Part shown: one piece after another, positions 20,512 through 32,244 of the stretch
How positions within the stretch are numbered: the first letter of the stretch is position 1
How the letters are laid out: every line of letters starts with the position of its first letter
Source of the DNA: Papaver somniferum
Lineage: Eukaryota > Streptophyta > Magnoliopsida > Ranunculales > Papaveraceae
Direction: 5' to 3'
Length of the DNA stretch: 64,000 nucleotides
Assembly (NCBI RefSeq): GCF_003573695.1
Contig: NW_020621936.1
Coordinates: 11,842,001 to 11,906,000, forward strand
The notes under the pieces: generated by a model
What the model was told of the DNA's origin: nothing
Seen by the model: the letters and a program-made list of their open reading frames with translations, nothing else
Database searches by the model: none
Program-made: the position numbers and the translations under genes

Positions 20512-23500
20512 CTAAAGGAAGTCAGCAAAGAAATATTTCTGCTCCTCTGCCTCCTCCAAGACTTTCAAGGCTACCTTTTCCGCCTCCAGCTTCTTGGTTA
20601 GTTCAGCAACTTCGTTCATCTTCTTCAACACAGCATCACTAGTGGGGAAAGGAGCATCACCCTCTACCACTTTTCTGAAAGCCTCATACTTTTGACGAAG
20701 CCACTTCAGATTGAAGCCAAGTTCTTCAGCATTCTTCAAGTTGTACTCCCAATCAAAGAGTACATCTCGGGTAACAACATTTCTGGTTATGATACGGATA
20801 TCATTTATAACACGCAAGATGGCTTCTACTTGCCTCGTCAAGAAATAACTTCATCCTGGATCCTGAGTAACAACGATGTTTCCATACAGTTCCCACAGTC
20901 TCTCGTACATGGCAGCATATCCGATGGCAACGCTAAATCCGCCAACAAACTGGTGATATGGGAGAAACTCACCAAATTGAGGAGCAAAAGAAATCCCTGC
21001 AGTGGGATACTCGTGTACTATCATACGGTTCTCAGTTACTGGAGCAGTGTCAACAATCATGGGGACAACTTCAGTTGGAGTAGCTTCTACCATTCTCGAT
21101 TCGGATTCCACAATCTCAGGCAAAATTGGGGTTTCAGCCACCTCCACGGCATAAACAACCATCAGTTCATGAACCTGAGGTGCAGGGATGTAAGTCTCAT
21201 CACTGATAGCTCCAGGATTGCCCAAACCATCACCATTGGATCTGTTACTCCCAACTTCGGCATTTGGCACCTGATGTGAAGATTACATGGGATTAGAATG
21301 GTTCGAGCATGGAAACCCAATACGACCATAAAATTAAGAAATTAAGTGAACTAACATCATCTAAGTTCCTTATTATGCATCTAAGACATGCACAAGTAGT
21401 GCAAAATTTATGAAACACGTTTTCAAAACAAGCTCAGCTGGAAAAAGTTTACACTTCCCTGTGTACAATGACGAACTGGGAGCAATTGGTAAGGAATATA
21501 TAGTTGAGTTATACACCATTATATTCGTATGGAAGTCCTCTACAACATGTCAAAATTTCATAATAATTGGAGGAACGAGCGAAGAGATGTCTCCAAAACA
21601 TTGGGCAACATGCAATCTGGGAAAATCCTGAAAGTCTCCTGGAATTTTACTGTTTCGCCTTTTTCAGGCCCTAAACATGCTCAAAAGTCAAAAAGCTTCT
21701 TTCAAAAAGCTTGGAAATTTCCTGGGATTGAAGATGCATATGCAGATATCGAAAATCCGACTCCAAACAAGGATTCTACAACATTTTTACTAAAAGACTG
21801 AAGTCTGAAATTTTCTGGTGACGTATTTCGGCAAAATTACTCGTATATTCACATGGATTTTCACTCATTCATTCATAAATCATCAATATCATATATCTAT
21901 GAAGAGGTCACAGGAGGTATACTTACTAAGGGAGTCTCTAAACCATTTGAAGGCTCGGCAACGTCGAAATCTCCGTTGGCAACTCCGTTATCTTCATTCG
22001 GTTCGAGATTTCAGGAACTCTCCATATCTCCATGACTCAAAGAAGAGTGTTCTTCATCAATATTCTGCTTGTCCTCAATGATTTCCTCCTGAATACATCA
22101 ACAACAATCATCACTAATTCTTCCAAAAGCATGTTACAATGATTAACGCGAAAAAAGAATACTTACGTCGACTTCTTCAGTGTTGGATCCTGAATTATTC
22201 GACCAGGAGCAAAACGAAGACCATCAATAACCGATGGAGCAAAATTATGGAACGAATTGAAAATATTCTTTCAAGATCCTAATTATATGGACGAGAAAAT
22301 CACAATAGCAAAGAAGGCGCTAACAACTCACCAAAGAAGCGGCAGGGGATTGTATATTGTTCGGTATCATCCTATGAGATGCCCTGCTCCTGCCTTCTCC
22401 TTCTTGAGGACTTTCTTGAAGGTTTGGAGAGTTTACATCAATTCGAGGTCTCACAGTACGACCATCCTATCACAAGGTCAATAATACAATTAAAAGTGTG
22501 ATTGACATACCTTGGCTGAAATCGCAAAAAAGGGACTTACATGTGTCGCACTTGGAGACGTTTTCCTCTTGTCGCCACTGGAAAGGTATCTCAGCCTGGG
22601 TCGATCAGAAATCATGTCATAGGAATGGAATTCTCGAACTGGGGACTGAACATCCATTTCAAACTGGTACACACGCTCAAGTTGTTGATGCCAAAAGTCT
22701 ATGTAACCAGGGGTTACGAAAGTATCTCAATCAGAACATGGAAACAAATAATCGCTTCCTTCCACACGTGTGCAGTCTAAGTGAGCCTTCAGGTACTCAA
22801 TCTCTGGCTTATTTGTCCGATGACCCGGAATACACTGATCAAGACCCATCTGTCTAGCTGCTCTATTAATGTTGTATTCTTCTACCTGGAATTCTCCATT
22901 CATTATTGATATCAAGAAACCAGGAGTACAACTCAAGACAAAAGATCTCTCTCCTTCGCTCAGACCAGCACTAGTACTCAACGTGATATTCTCTTCAGCA
23001 ATATTAAAAGTGATCAGATGTGAGAAGAGAGAAGGAACCGACACCCAGGGGTGAAATTTGAACTGGGATTCAATGTACAAAATGTCAGTAATGCATATCT
23101 TATATTGAGGCTTCTTTCTAGACCAGCGCATGATCCTGGCATTGTTCTTCTCAAGGAAGGCATGACGAGTGCCGACCTTGGGACCTTGCAAGATACTACG
23201 GGGAATGGGGGCATAACTCTCAAGATGCTCCCACATCAAGGCTTGGAGGAACATGGTATTGGCATATGTCTCGACTTTCATGAAGCCGTCAGAAATACCG
23301 GAGTCTATAACTAAAGAGTCTAAATTGGCAAACAATGAACCCAAGAATAGACTGCCAATGGGAATTTTCTCACCTTTAGCCATCTTTATGGCAAAGCGAA
23401 TCACAAACGGCTTCAGCAAGTGTCCACAATCTTCAAGGATATCCCTGGAGAGCCATAGACATAATAAAGCAGCAATTGTTAAAGTGCCATCAACCGGTTC

Positions 23501-24239
23501 TTCAGCAATTCCATCTCTCGGCCATCAACGCGACAATCATTGAGCATAGCAGGATATGGGTGACTCATTAAATTCGTGCATCTTGGACTCCAATACATTA
23601 GATATCTCTTTATCCTCTGCTGAAAGCTCTTCAGGAAAATTACCAGTAATTGGAAGGTGCAACAAAACAGCTACATCCTCTAAAGAAATAGTAAATTCTC
23701 CCCATCTGCATATGAACGTGTGAGTAGGAACACACCAACGGGAGAGCAAGGCTACCATACCTGGTATATCATGATTGATGATCAAATCTCCAGCAGCTTG
23801 AATGGCTCGTGTCACCTGAGCACGATCCAACACGGTCCTCACACGGCTATGACCCAGCATGTGTCTTGCCCATCCAGAGAAATGCGTCAGAGGTTCTCAT
23901 GAAAGCTTAAACTCCACGTGAGAAGCCGAAAAGTGTTTCCCTTGCAAACAAAACCGAATTACTGCTTGAGGACATACCAACTTATTCTGAGTAGTGCTCC
24001 TGGGATTTATCAGCAACCGAAATGAGGAGCCTAAGGGACGCTTTTCAGGTCTATACAGATACACAAAGAATTTTTCCTCAGCAGTTGGAATGTTCTTAGC
24101 CTGAGGCTCTCTGCTTTCTCCTTAGAAATCTCAGAATCATCATTTCTGGAGGAACCATCATCTCTGGAAGAAACGTCTGTGGAAACATCCTCTCCAGAGG
24201 AAACATCATCTTCAGAAACGCTATGGGACTGAGTCATCT
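20512..24239 (-). pseudogene. antisense multi-exon plant mobile domain (PMD) gene in unit 1
   Basis: Minus-strand exons read from splice signals: 24239-22541, 22466-22332, 22278-22167, 22088-21927 and 21270-20512, plus a 5' noncoding exon (separate entry). ATG at 24237-24235 follows an acceptor tttgcag. Exon 2 codes a Ser/Asp-rich start, then a PMD: WARHMLGHSRV, SRWCVPTHTFICRWGEFTIS (about 23710), DVAVLLHLPITGNFP, then ALLCLWLSRDILEDC (about 23440) and a 230-residue frame 23419-22727 ending just before TPGYIDFW. The last exon ends in a charged coiled coil (LTKKLEAEKVALKVLEEAEE). This domain order is that of MAIN/MAIL1-like PMD proteins. It is broken: a frameshift near 24100, a TGA at 23897-23899, a frameshift near 23540, a TGA in exon 5 (about 22008), and a TGA at 20851-20853. 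Confidence 0.75.
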
Positions 24240-24439
24240 CTGCAAAGTTGTTGTGACATCCATACATGAATTTCATCAATAAAATGGAATTAAAGCAACA
24301 AGACAATTATGATGCTCATATTGACGTCTACAAAAATGGTAATCCTCAACTCTCACCTATTCACGATTTCACGAACTTAGTAATAACAACGAAAAACCCC
24401 AAATTTGCTCGTTCTCTCAAACCTGCAAAATCGAGCATA

Positions 24440-25200
24440 AAACATATTATTCAAGAGTAAACACTGACTTTTCGAGAAACTATGAGTAATTCACTTAACC
24501 CTCTATGTGAGCACTCGCTGATTTTTACGTGTACATACACTATAAAATTACTGAATTCTCACATACACTGTGAATTCACCAATTCATAAATTGTGTGTTC
24601 TCAAAACTCGATTTTTATTTAATAAGATGTGAATAAGTCACGCGCATAAAAAAAATTTTGTGAGTTAATGAACTCACGTAAATAAATAAAAAATATTGTG
24701 AGTTAACAACTCACGCAAAAAAATTTTTTTTTGCTCAATCGAGCATTCGTCGGTCAAACGAGGGACTTTTATATTTTTGAAGAACTCTCCACACTTCAAA
24801 TAAAATTTCGAAAGTCCTCAAAAAAAAATTCATCATAAACTCCAGGCCTTTTCAAAAATTCCTTTAACCCTAAGGATTATTATTTATTACTTTACGAACA
24901 AACCTACATTCTCAAAAGTATTTGCAAAGTTCATACTTTCAAAAACAAACTTGGGTTTTCATGAAACCTAGTAAACAAAACTTTTACTACTGCAACTAGA
25001 CCATGTCCATTCAAAATTTTATGTGTCTCTTCCATATTAGGGACTCGTACCTTCAACTAACGCACAAACAGGTTTATACGTACGTTTTCTAAAAATCCTT
25101 CATAAATCCTACGCGTGCATGCAACCATGGGATTTTTGGTTTTGTGAACAACTCATGAATCATAAAACTTACAGCAAAAAAAAAAATCGCACGGACTTAC
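24440..25200. other. AT-rich non-coding part of unit 1 (intron of the antisense gene)
   Basis: No sense coding is visible. There are short inverted repeats built on gtgagtta..aactcac around 24655-24715 and several A or T runs. Positionally it is the first intron of the antisense gene and, in the sense direction, sequence approaching the 3' LTR. Confidence 0.5.
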
Positions 25201-25340
25201 CTGCCGGCGTCGGACGGTGGTCGGACGTCGGCGGGGCTGACGTGAACTTTTCCTGCTGCTGCTGAACTCCTGAGGGTGATGAAGAAAGGGAGTGCTGGTC
25301 GGTCAATAATTTTTTTTTTTAGGGCTTCTTCCCTTTTATA
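25201..25340 (-). promoter_or_regulatory. promoter and 5' noncoding exon of the antisense PMD gene, unit 1
   Basis: On the minus strand TATAAAAG lies at 25340-25333, followed about 30 bases later by a likely start near 25305 and a CT-rich then GC-rich leader. The leader ends at 25201 with the strong donor ccggcag|gtaagtcc. The next acceptor is tttgcag at 24240, so the 5' intron would be about 960 bases. Unit 2 has the same TATA at 37072-37065 and the same donor after 36934. Confidence 0.6.
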
Positions 25341-25656
25341 TCAAATTTTTTTCCAAAACCTAATAAAACATGGGTTTCCTTTTCTGGGCTCGGGCCTGCA
25401 AATCCTAAACCGACCATAACTAAACTTCCTAACGCCCAAATCAGCAGTGCCTCATCTCTCCACACTCAGATGACACTCCACCTCACTATAAGGATCCTCA
25501 TCTGTGCATTTTCTCGTACATGACACCATTGGGGTAAATCGAGGATTCTGAAACTACCTTTGTAGATTGAGTTCAACCACTGATCTCGTCGACTGAAAAT
25601 CACCATTTAATGCATACTGCGGAACATAACTGTTCCTCACTAAGCAGGGGACTTAA

Positions 25657-28600
25657 TGTAGATGGTGGATTTTCAACAAAGGGTAAAACCGTAAAATCAT
25701 GAGGCATGTTTTTGACACGGCTTTCAAGCATGCAAAAATTCATATTTTACGAAGCCATGATGAATATGTTTTCGAAAAGCCTCCACTAGCTGAGCGTTCG
25801 ATCCCTGGCATTTCGTCGTGCCCTCTATGCAGAATAACGTATTTGGGCGGTTCTCCGTAGATTGAGAACTTAAACTCCTTCAGGACGTCGATGATACTCA
25901 CTGTTCCCTGACTGCAGGAGAGAGACTCACCTCCACATAGAAGAATAGTTGGGCGTAGGACGCCTTCAGGACGTCGGTGACACTCACCGTACCCTGATTA
26001 TGTGGAGATAGTGCATAGATTCAGGCGGTTCTCCGTAGATTGAGAACACTAACGCCTTCAGGTTGTAAACAACGTCGTGACTCCCTGACTGCGCACCATT
26101 CAGAATGGATGTGACGCTTTAACTGGATAATATCTTTTCTGAAATAGATTACTTCTGCCGTGACATTCACTACTGAATTCCCAGAATAATCTATCATTGC
26201 TCCTATTCCATGGTTGAATCCACGGCCTGATCCCATGGAATGGCAATAACAATTGCTCCGATTCTATGATCGAATCCACGGCTTGATCTCATAGAATGGC
26301 AATAAAACACAACTGTGTTATCTCATTACTCTGATTTCATGATCGAATCCACTGATCTCATGAAATGGTAATGGATAATTTTTATTACTCCGATTATATG
26401 GTCGAATCCACGATCCTGTAGGATGGTAATGCTCATTTTATTATTCTGAATTCATAGTCGAATCCATATATGATTCTATGAATTAATAATGAACAATTAT
26501 TCATTTTTTATTACTCAGTTACATGAACTATTCTCCACTGAATTTCATAAATTAGTAACAAATATTCAGCAATCGGGCATCTGGACCATCACTGAGTAAG
26601 CCCCACAAAAATGGTGTGAGTGTACTCGACAATGATGCACGACTGAGCACCCGGATGCACGAACGAGCGTCCAAAAACATGAAATAATGAGGAATCCTAC
26701 ACAAAAATAGGAGAGAGAAAATAATAATAAAATAATGGAGAAGCACCCATGGGCCGGGCCCACCGGCCGGCCGGTCATGCCCTAGCCGTGGCCGGTCCCA
26801 TGCTTCCTCCATTATTTTTCCTTATTTTATTTTCATAAACTCATGAAGGTTTCCCCATCTTAGCAAAATTCCTTATTTTGTGCAAAACTTGTGAATTCTC
26901 CATGACATGGTGGATTCACCAAATAATATTATAAAATAAGGAAAGGTATGCGGGACCGGGCAACGTAGTCGGCCGGCCATACCCATGGCCGGTCCCACAC
27001 CTCACAATCCTTAGCTTTTTATAATTATTATTCCCAATCTCACGAAACTTCTCTGTTTCAACAAAAACTCATGGATTCTCCATATCTTCAAGGATTCTCC
27101 ATAACTTCAAAGATTCACGAAAAAATAATATTATAAAATAAGGAAAGGTGTGCGGGACCGGGCAACATGGACGGACGGCCATGCCCTAGCCTTGGACGGT
27201 CCCACACCTTGCAATCGCTAATCTTTCATAATTATTATTTTTCTCAACTCGTGAAACTCCTGGGTTTGAGCAAAATTCATGATTTCTTCATATTTTCTCA
27301 AATATTGCTCGAATCACGAAAAACCAAAAGCCAACATGGTCAGACGACTGGCTAGCCTCTCACGGCAATTTTAAATATTAAAACACTTTTATTTTAATAT
27401 TGATGAATTGAGCTACATGCTCATTCCAACAAAAATCGAGAATTCTCAGTCAAGATGAAACTCTTCTGAAAATTCACGATGTTGCTCGAACGCACATCAG
27501 AAAATACTGAAACTCTCAGTATGGAGACACAGACACCATGGCAACACGTGCACGCCTTCATGACCGACCAGAGTCATTCCTAGGGCTTGCACATAGCCGA
27601 TCCCACATGTTTTCATAATTCTGACCTAATTTGCTCAATTGCTCGTACTGGGCCCGAACTTTCTCCAACCAACTGGGGATTCTCCAAATGACCAACAACT
27701 GGTCCCGTGACCACCAAGAGCCGGTCCCATGCCCCTTGGTCGGTCCCATCTCTCATACTTAGGTTTTACCACCTAATGATGAATCCATGAATATTTTCAG
27801 TAAATGGTGAAACCACCATTTAATCATCATTCTTTCACCAACTCTCAAACTGAGAACCCTACGTGCTCACTCGAGCACTGGGCATCACATGGGCGTTCAT
27901 CATCCCATGTGGTCGTTCCCTCTTCATTCATGACTAATTTTCAACAATTCGCCAATTGATGGAGGATTGATCGAAAATTAGGGTTTCGAATAAACGCTCT
28001 GAGAAGCTATCATTCTGATCAATTTCAAACACTAATAAATTTATGTTGATCCATCAATCAACATAAAAATTAATTATACAATATTTGGTAATCTAGCAAT
28101 ATTTTAATTATTATTTTATTGGGTCACGTCACCAGTAAATAATTCGCCGAATTGAGAAATACTTGCTCAATTGCTCGAATATTGATCAATATTCAGCAAC
28201 TCATCAGTAATTTGTCGAATTGAGCAATACTTGCTCAGTTGCACGACAGACTATCAAAAATCACTAATTTGGCGAATTGAGCGATGCTTGCTCAGTTGCT
28301 CATCAAATCCTCAATATTCAGTAATTCGCAGAACTGAGGAATACTTGCTCAGTCGCTCGTCAGTAATTCATCAGTGAATCAACAATACTGAATCCCTTCA
28401 AAGAACTACATGTTCAACCAGTGAATCGCTGAGCATTCATCATTCACGCTCGATTCAATGAAACTCGGACTTATTGTCAACAATTAACTAATCAAAACAC
28501 GTCTTCCCTGCAGACTCCACGACTTGTGAGACATTAATCACGTCACAAATGGGGGGATATCACGTAGGGTTTTAGTCTGGCGGTCTACAGCACGTGGATT

Positions 28601-29193
28601 CATCCACAACGAGAAATGTGTGTAAGTCGTGTAAACGGTTGAAGGAGTTAGAAAAGTAGTGGGTGCACGATCAGAAGTCTCCACACGACATGGAACTGAC
28701 TTTACCACGATCTCCCACTTTCCCACTCTTTCACTCAAGAAACCGTCACACTTACAGGGATCAAGTTGTTCACGACTCTGACAATATAAATAAGTCTCTG
28801 AAACCATGATTGAACATACAGACTCTCGTCTACGTAGAATTTCTCGAGCTATCACTCTCAGGAATTCATCAATCCAACAGAACTTATCAGTTCACCATTA
28901 TTGCAGAAACCTTCAACACACCCACAATCCTCGATCATCACTGATCCCACACAATTCTCAGCTTCCCTCCTACAGATCAACCCATCTCCCTCTTTGCGAC
29001 CGAATTGACTCTGGAACGGCCATTGTCTTGGTTTAGGCCGGAGTCATACAGATTGGTTTCCCGAATCTAAGCACCCCCTTTGCAGCGGTGCATTTGTGTG
29101 AGGATTAACATTTTGCCCGGCTGAGGAGTCTCGACAACACGCTCGACTCTCCACTTTCCCGAAAAACCGGCGACCCGTTTTTCCCCATCCACA
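25657..29193 (+). repeat. LTR2 of the array, a recombinant LTR
   Basis: A 3537-base direct repeat, TG at 25657 and CA at 29192-29193. Left of about 28200 it shares diagnostic variants with LTR3; right of about 28221 it shares them with LTR1. TATA box at 28785-28792. Confidence 0.88.
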
Positions 29194-29252
29194 GATTGGC
29201 GACCACAGTGGGAGATTAATCTCTCGGTTGCAATCTCTCATTTTTTCACAAG

Positions 29253-30699
29253 ATGGTCGATCTAAGGTCAGGTTCAGTTACAAATCCCAACACCAACAAC
29301 GCTAGCACCAGCAACAATAGTGGTGGTACTCCGGAAACCATTCCTGCTTCTAATAATGGTGGTGACATTACTCCTCCTCACACCAATGTCGAAAATCATC
29401 CTCTCTTCGGGCGGCATCCAGAAGAAATCAGAGAAAATCCGCCTACCATAGGCGATCTCATGAAGGTCCAAGAAGTTCTCGCCAAGAATCAAACTGACAT
29501 GGCTGCTACTCAGAAGGAACTATTTAACTATCTCAGAACTCTCACTGACAAGATGTCAGACAAAAATCAAGAGAAAGGAAAAGACAAGGAAACATCTCCA
29601 ACTGCTGATCCCGAAGTTATTCCAGTCCCTGACGATGATGAAATCCGCAAAGCTGCAGAACCTGAACCTGCCAGTTTCATCACCCGTAAAGACCTGGAAC
29701 GTTTTATGGAAAATCGAGGAAGAGGCCATGCACCGTCCGTGCACCGTCACCAACCTCCATATCCTGTTGCTACGCAAAGAATCCTCTCCCAAAGGGTTAC
29801 ACTTCTCCAACGTTCACACTCTACAATGGGACGAGGAATGATCGAGAACACGTTTCTCGGTTCCTGGAAGCATTAGGAGAACATGAACATAACCATGTTC
29901 TCCGTTTTAAGTAGTTTTCAAAATCTCTGACGGGTCGAGCGTATACTTGGTACAACAACATTGCACCAGGGAGCGTAGCTAATTGGGGAGAAATTATTAA
30001 TGCTTTCTACAGGAAGTATTTCTTTGTTTCTGAGCAAATTACTCTTTCTGACTTGGGAAGGATGCTCAAAAAGTTGCCGAAAATTCGAATGATTATGTGA
30101 AGAGGTTCTGAGTTCAAGCTTTAGACTGTCATGATACCAACGTTACTGAACAACAATTGGTGGACTTGTGCATCAATGGGATGATCCAAGTCTACAGATC
30201 TTTGCTGGAAAATATTCGTTTCCAGACCTTCTCAGAAATTCATGAAGCGGCCAAGCGATCGGTGACTACTGCTCCGGCCTTGCTGGAAAGAACTAAAACT
30301 GTCAAAGTAGAGGAATCGAAAGACAATCAAAGCAGCACCTCCCGGCGTCTGATCAACAAGCAGTACAACGTCGAAACTTCCATGAATGTTGTTGAAGGGA
30401 GCCAGAGAAAAGTCGAGGCACAACAACATAAGAATGCTGCTCCGACGTCTCACCCTCCGAAATCTCCAAAGAAGGACAACCAGACTAGAAATGCACAACC
30501 TCAGCAGAATGATCAAGAAGTTCCTGACTTCCATTTTCCCATTGAAGAAGTGATCGAACTATTAGAAGTCTGGATCCAAGATGGTGCAATCAAACTACCT
30601 CCTGTCAAAAAGGAACCAACTGCGGAACAAATGGAAAATGCACGCTACTGTCATTCCATAGGTATGTCAGTCATCCAACAAGTGATTGTAGAAATTTGA
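29253..30699 (+). pseudogene. gag of array unit 2, broken
   Basis: This is the copy of the unit 1 gag with the same frameshifts and the same stop before the gag core. It has one additional lesion: at 30109 a CGA codon has become TGA, which shortens the last open frame so that it now begins at 30157. The shared lesions show that gag was already dead before the unit was duplicated, and the C-to-T change in a CG context is what decay of methylated DNA gives. Confidence 0.75.
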
Positions 30700-30841
30700 A
30701 GCGCATTATCAAAAAGAAGGCCGACTCAGGAGAACTGGGGACTGAAGGAGTGCACAGAAATCCTCTCCTAATCAGAACATTCGCACTTTCCGAACAACCA
30801 GTCAAAGAAGCAGTTCATTCTTAATTGAGCACGTCTGCGAG

Positions 30842-31975
30842 TTGATGTACTTGTCAAAGGCTCAAAGAGATGATATGTTTGCTGCATTGAACCATATTGT
30901 GTCAGGAAAACGACTGACAATTCAGGAGACACTCCCTGAACCGCCAGTGACGGACAAAGAGATGTACGAATGGGGACTTCTCACTATGGTGCATCTCAAG
31001 GGAAATGAATTCAAACGGGCATTGGTCGATGTTGGCACTGCTGTTAACATCATCCCTTTGAAAACCCTCAGAGCTGCTGGAATTACTCGACAAGAAGCAA
31101 CTCATGCCCCTATTTCAATCCGAGATCATGAGGGAACCTCCAGGGAGGCTTATGGTTACATCATTCTAAACATAAGAAATGATTCATCTTGGATCGAAAC
31201 TAAATTCTTCATAATTAAGGAGGATCCGGGATATGACATGGTTCTTGGGCGAGCATGGATTCATGATGAAAAAATTGCTGCGATATCCTCATCATCTTCA
31301 GTTGCACAATTCTCCGTCGAAGAAAGCTCTGACTCGGAAGACGATCAACCTTTCGAGCATTTGGGAAAAGTCAAAGCCTTGATGGAGCTCGCACAAAAAC
31401 CTGGGGAGAATGCCAACGAGTTTTTCGGAAGGCTTCGCAATCATGCAAGTCTTATTCCTCATGATGCATATATGTTACCAACTTTCAAATATGTTACTCT
31501 GATCCGGGGACTCGCTCAAAACCTAGCCATCACCAAACGCTATGAGTGGTTAGTCTCATCTCAGCAATACTTCACCAAATGGTTAGACGCAGAGCCCCTC
31601 CAAATTCATCATCTCACTAACACGGTCATTGCTAGGATAATGACTGAATTTTACAATCAATATCCTAAGTATTCTCCTTTGCATGAGTGTCCACATGTGC
31701 CGCAAAACTGGAAAGCCCCACCAAATCCACGAGGAATTCCAAACCAGCAGAAGATATTCAAAGCACGTACAACCAAGCCTAACAAATTTCATGAAGGAGA
31801 TTTGGTTCTTAAGGCAACCAGTCACAATTTGCACTCCACAAAGAGTTCTAACTGGGAAGGACCTTTTATGATTACTAAGACAGTTGCTGGAGGATACTAC
31901 AAATTGGCTGACATCAAAGGCAAGACAAGTGTACCAGTGATTCATGAGAATTGGCTCAAGATTTTCGACGCATGA
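30842..31975 (+). pseudogene. protease-integrase-end fusion, unit 2
   Basis: A 377-residue open frame nearly identical to 19109-20242, with only scattered substitutions (for example A to S near DSSWIE, S to A near NLAITKR, E to A near FKARTT). The DVG active site, the missing reverse transcriptase, RNase H and DDE core, and the integrase C-terminal module are the same. Retention of the full frame in both copies is notable but may only reflect a recent duplication. Confidence 0.75.
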
Positions 31976-32244
31976 AGCATTCAACATTGGATGTTTTATA
32001 TCCAAGGCAAACGCTCAAAGTATTTGGCGTTCACACCTTAGGATTTTCTTTTACTTGTATTTTTCAATTCCTCCAAAACGTGTGCATACTTGCACTCAGT
32101 ATTTGAAATTCAGCAATCTATCAAAGTCTTTTATTTAAAAAAATCTCTATCAAATCCAAAATCCAAAAGAAAATCCTCAGCTACTCATAAATTCAGAACC
32201 TATCAATAAAACCTCACGTCTCTCAGAAGATTGTCAAAGGAAAA

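Noticed and set aside
20692..21279. 195-residue plus-strand open frame (also at 32425-33012)
   Set aside because: It is the opposite strand of the last exon of the antisense PMD gene, whose coding strand has the coiled coil and splice signals.
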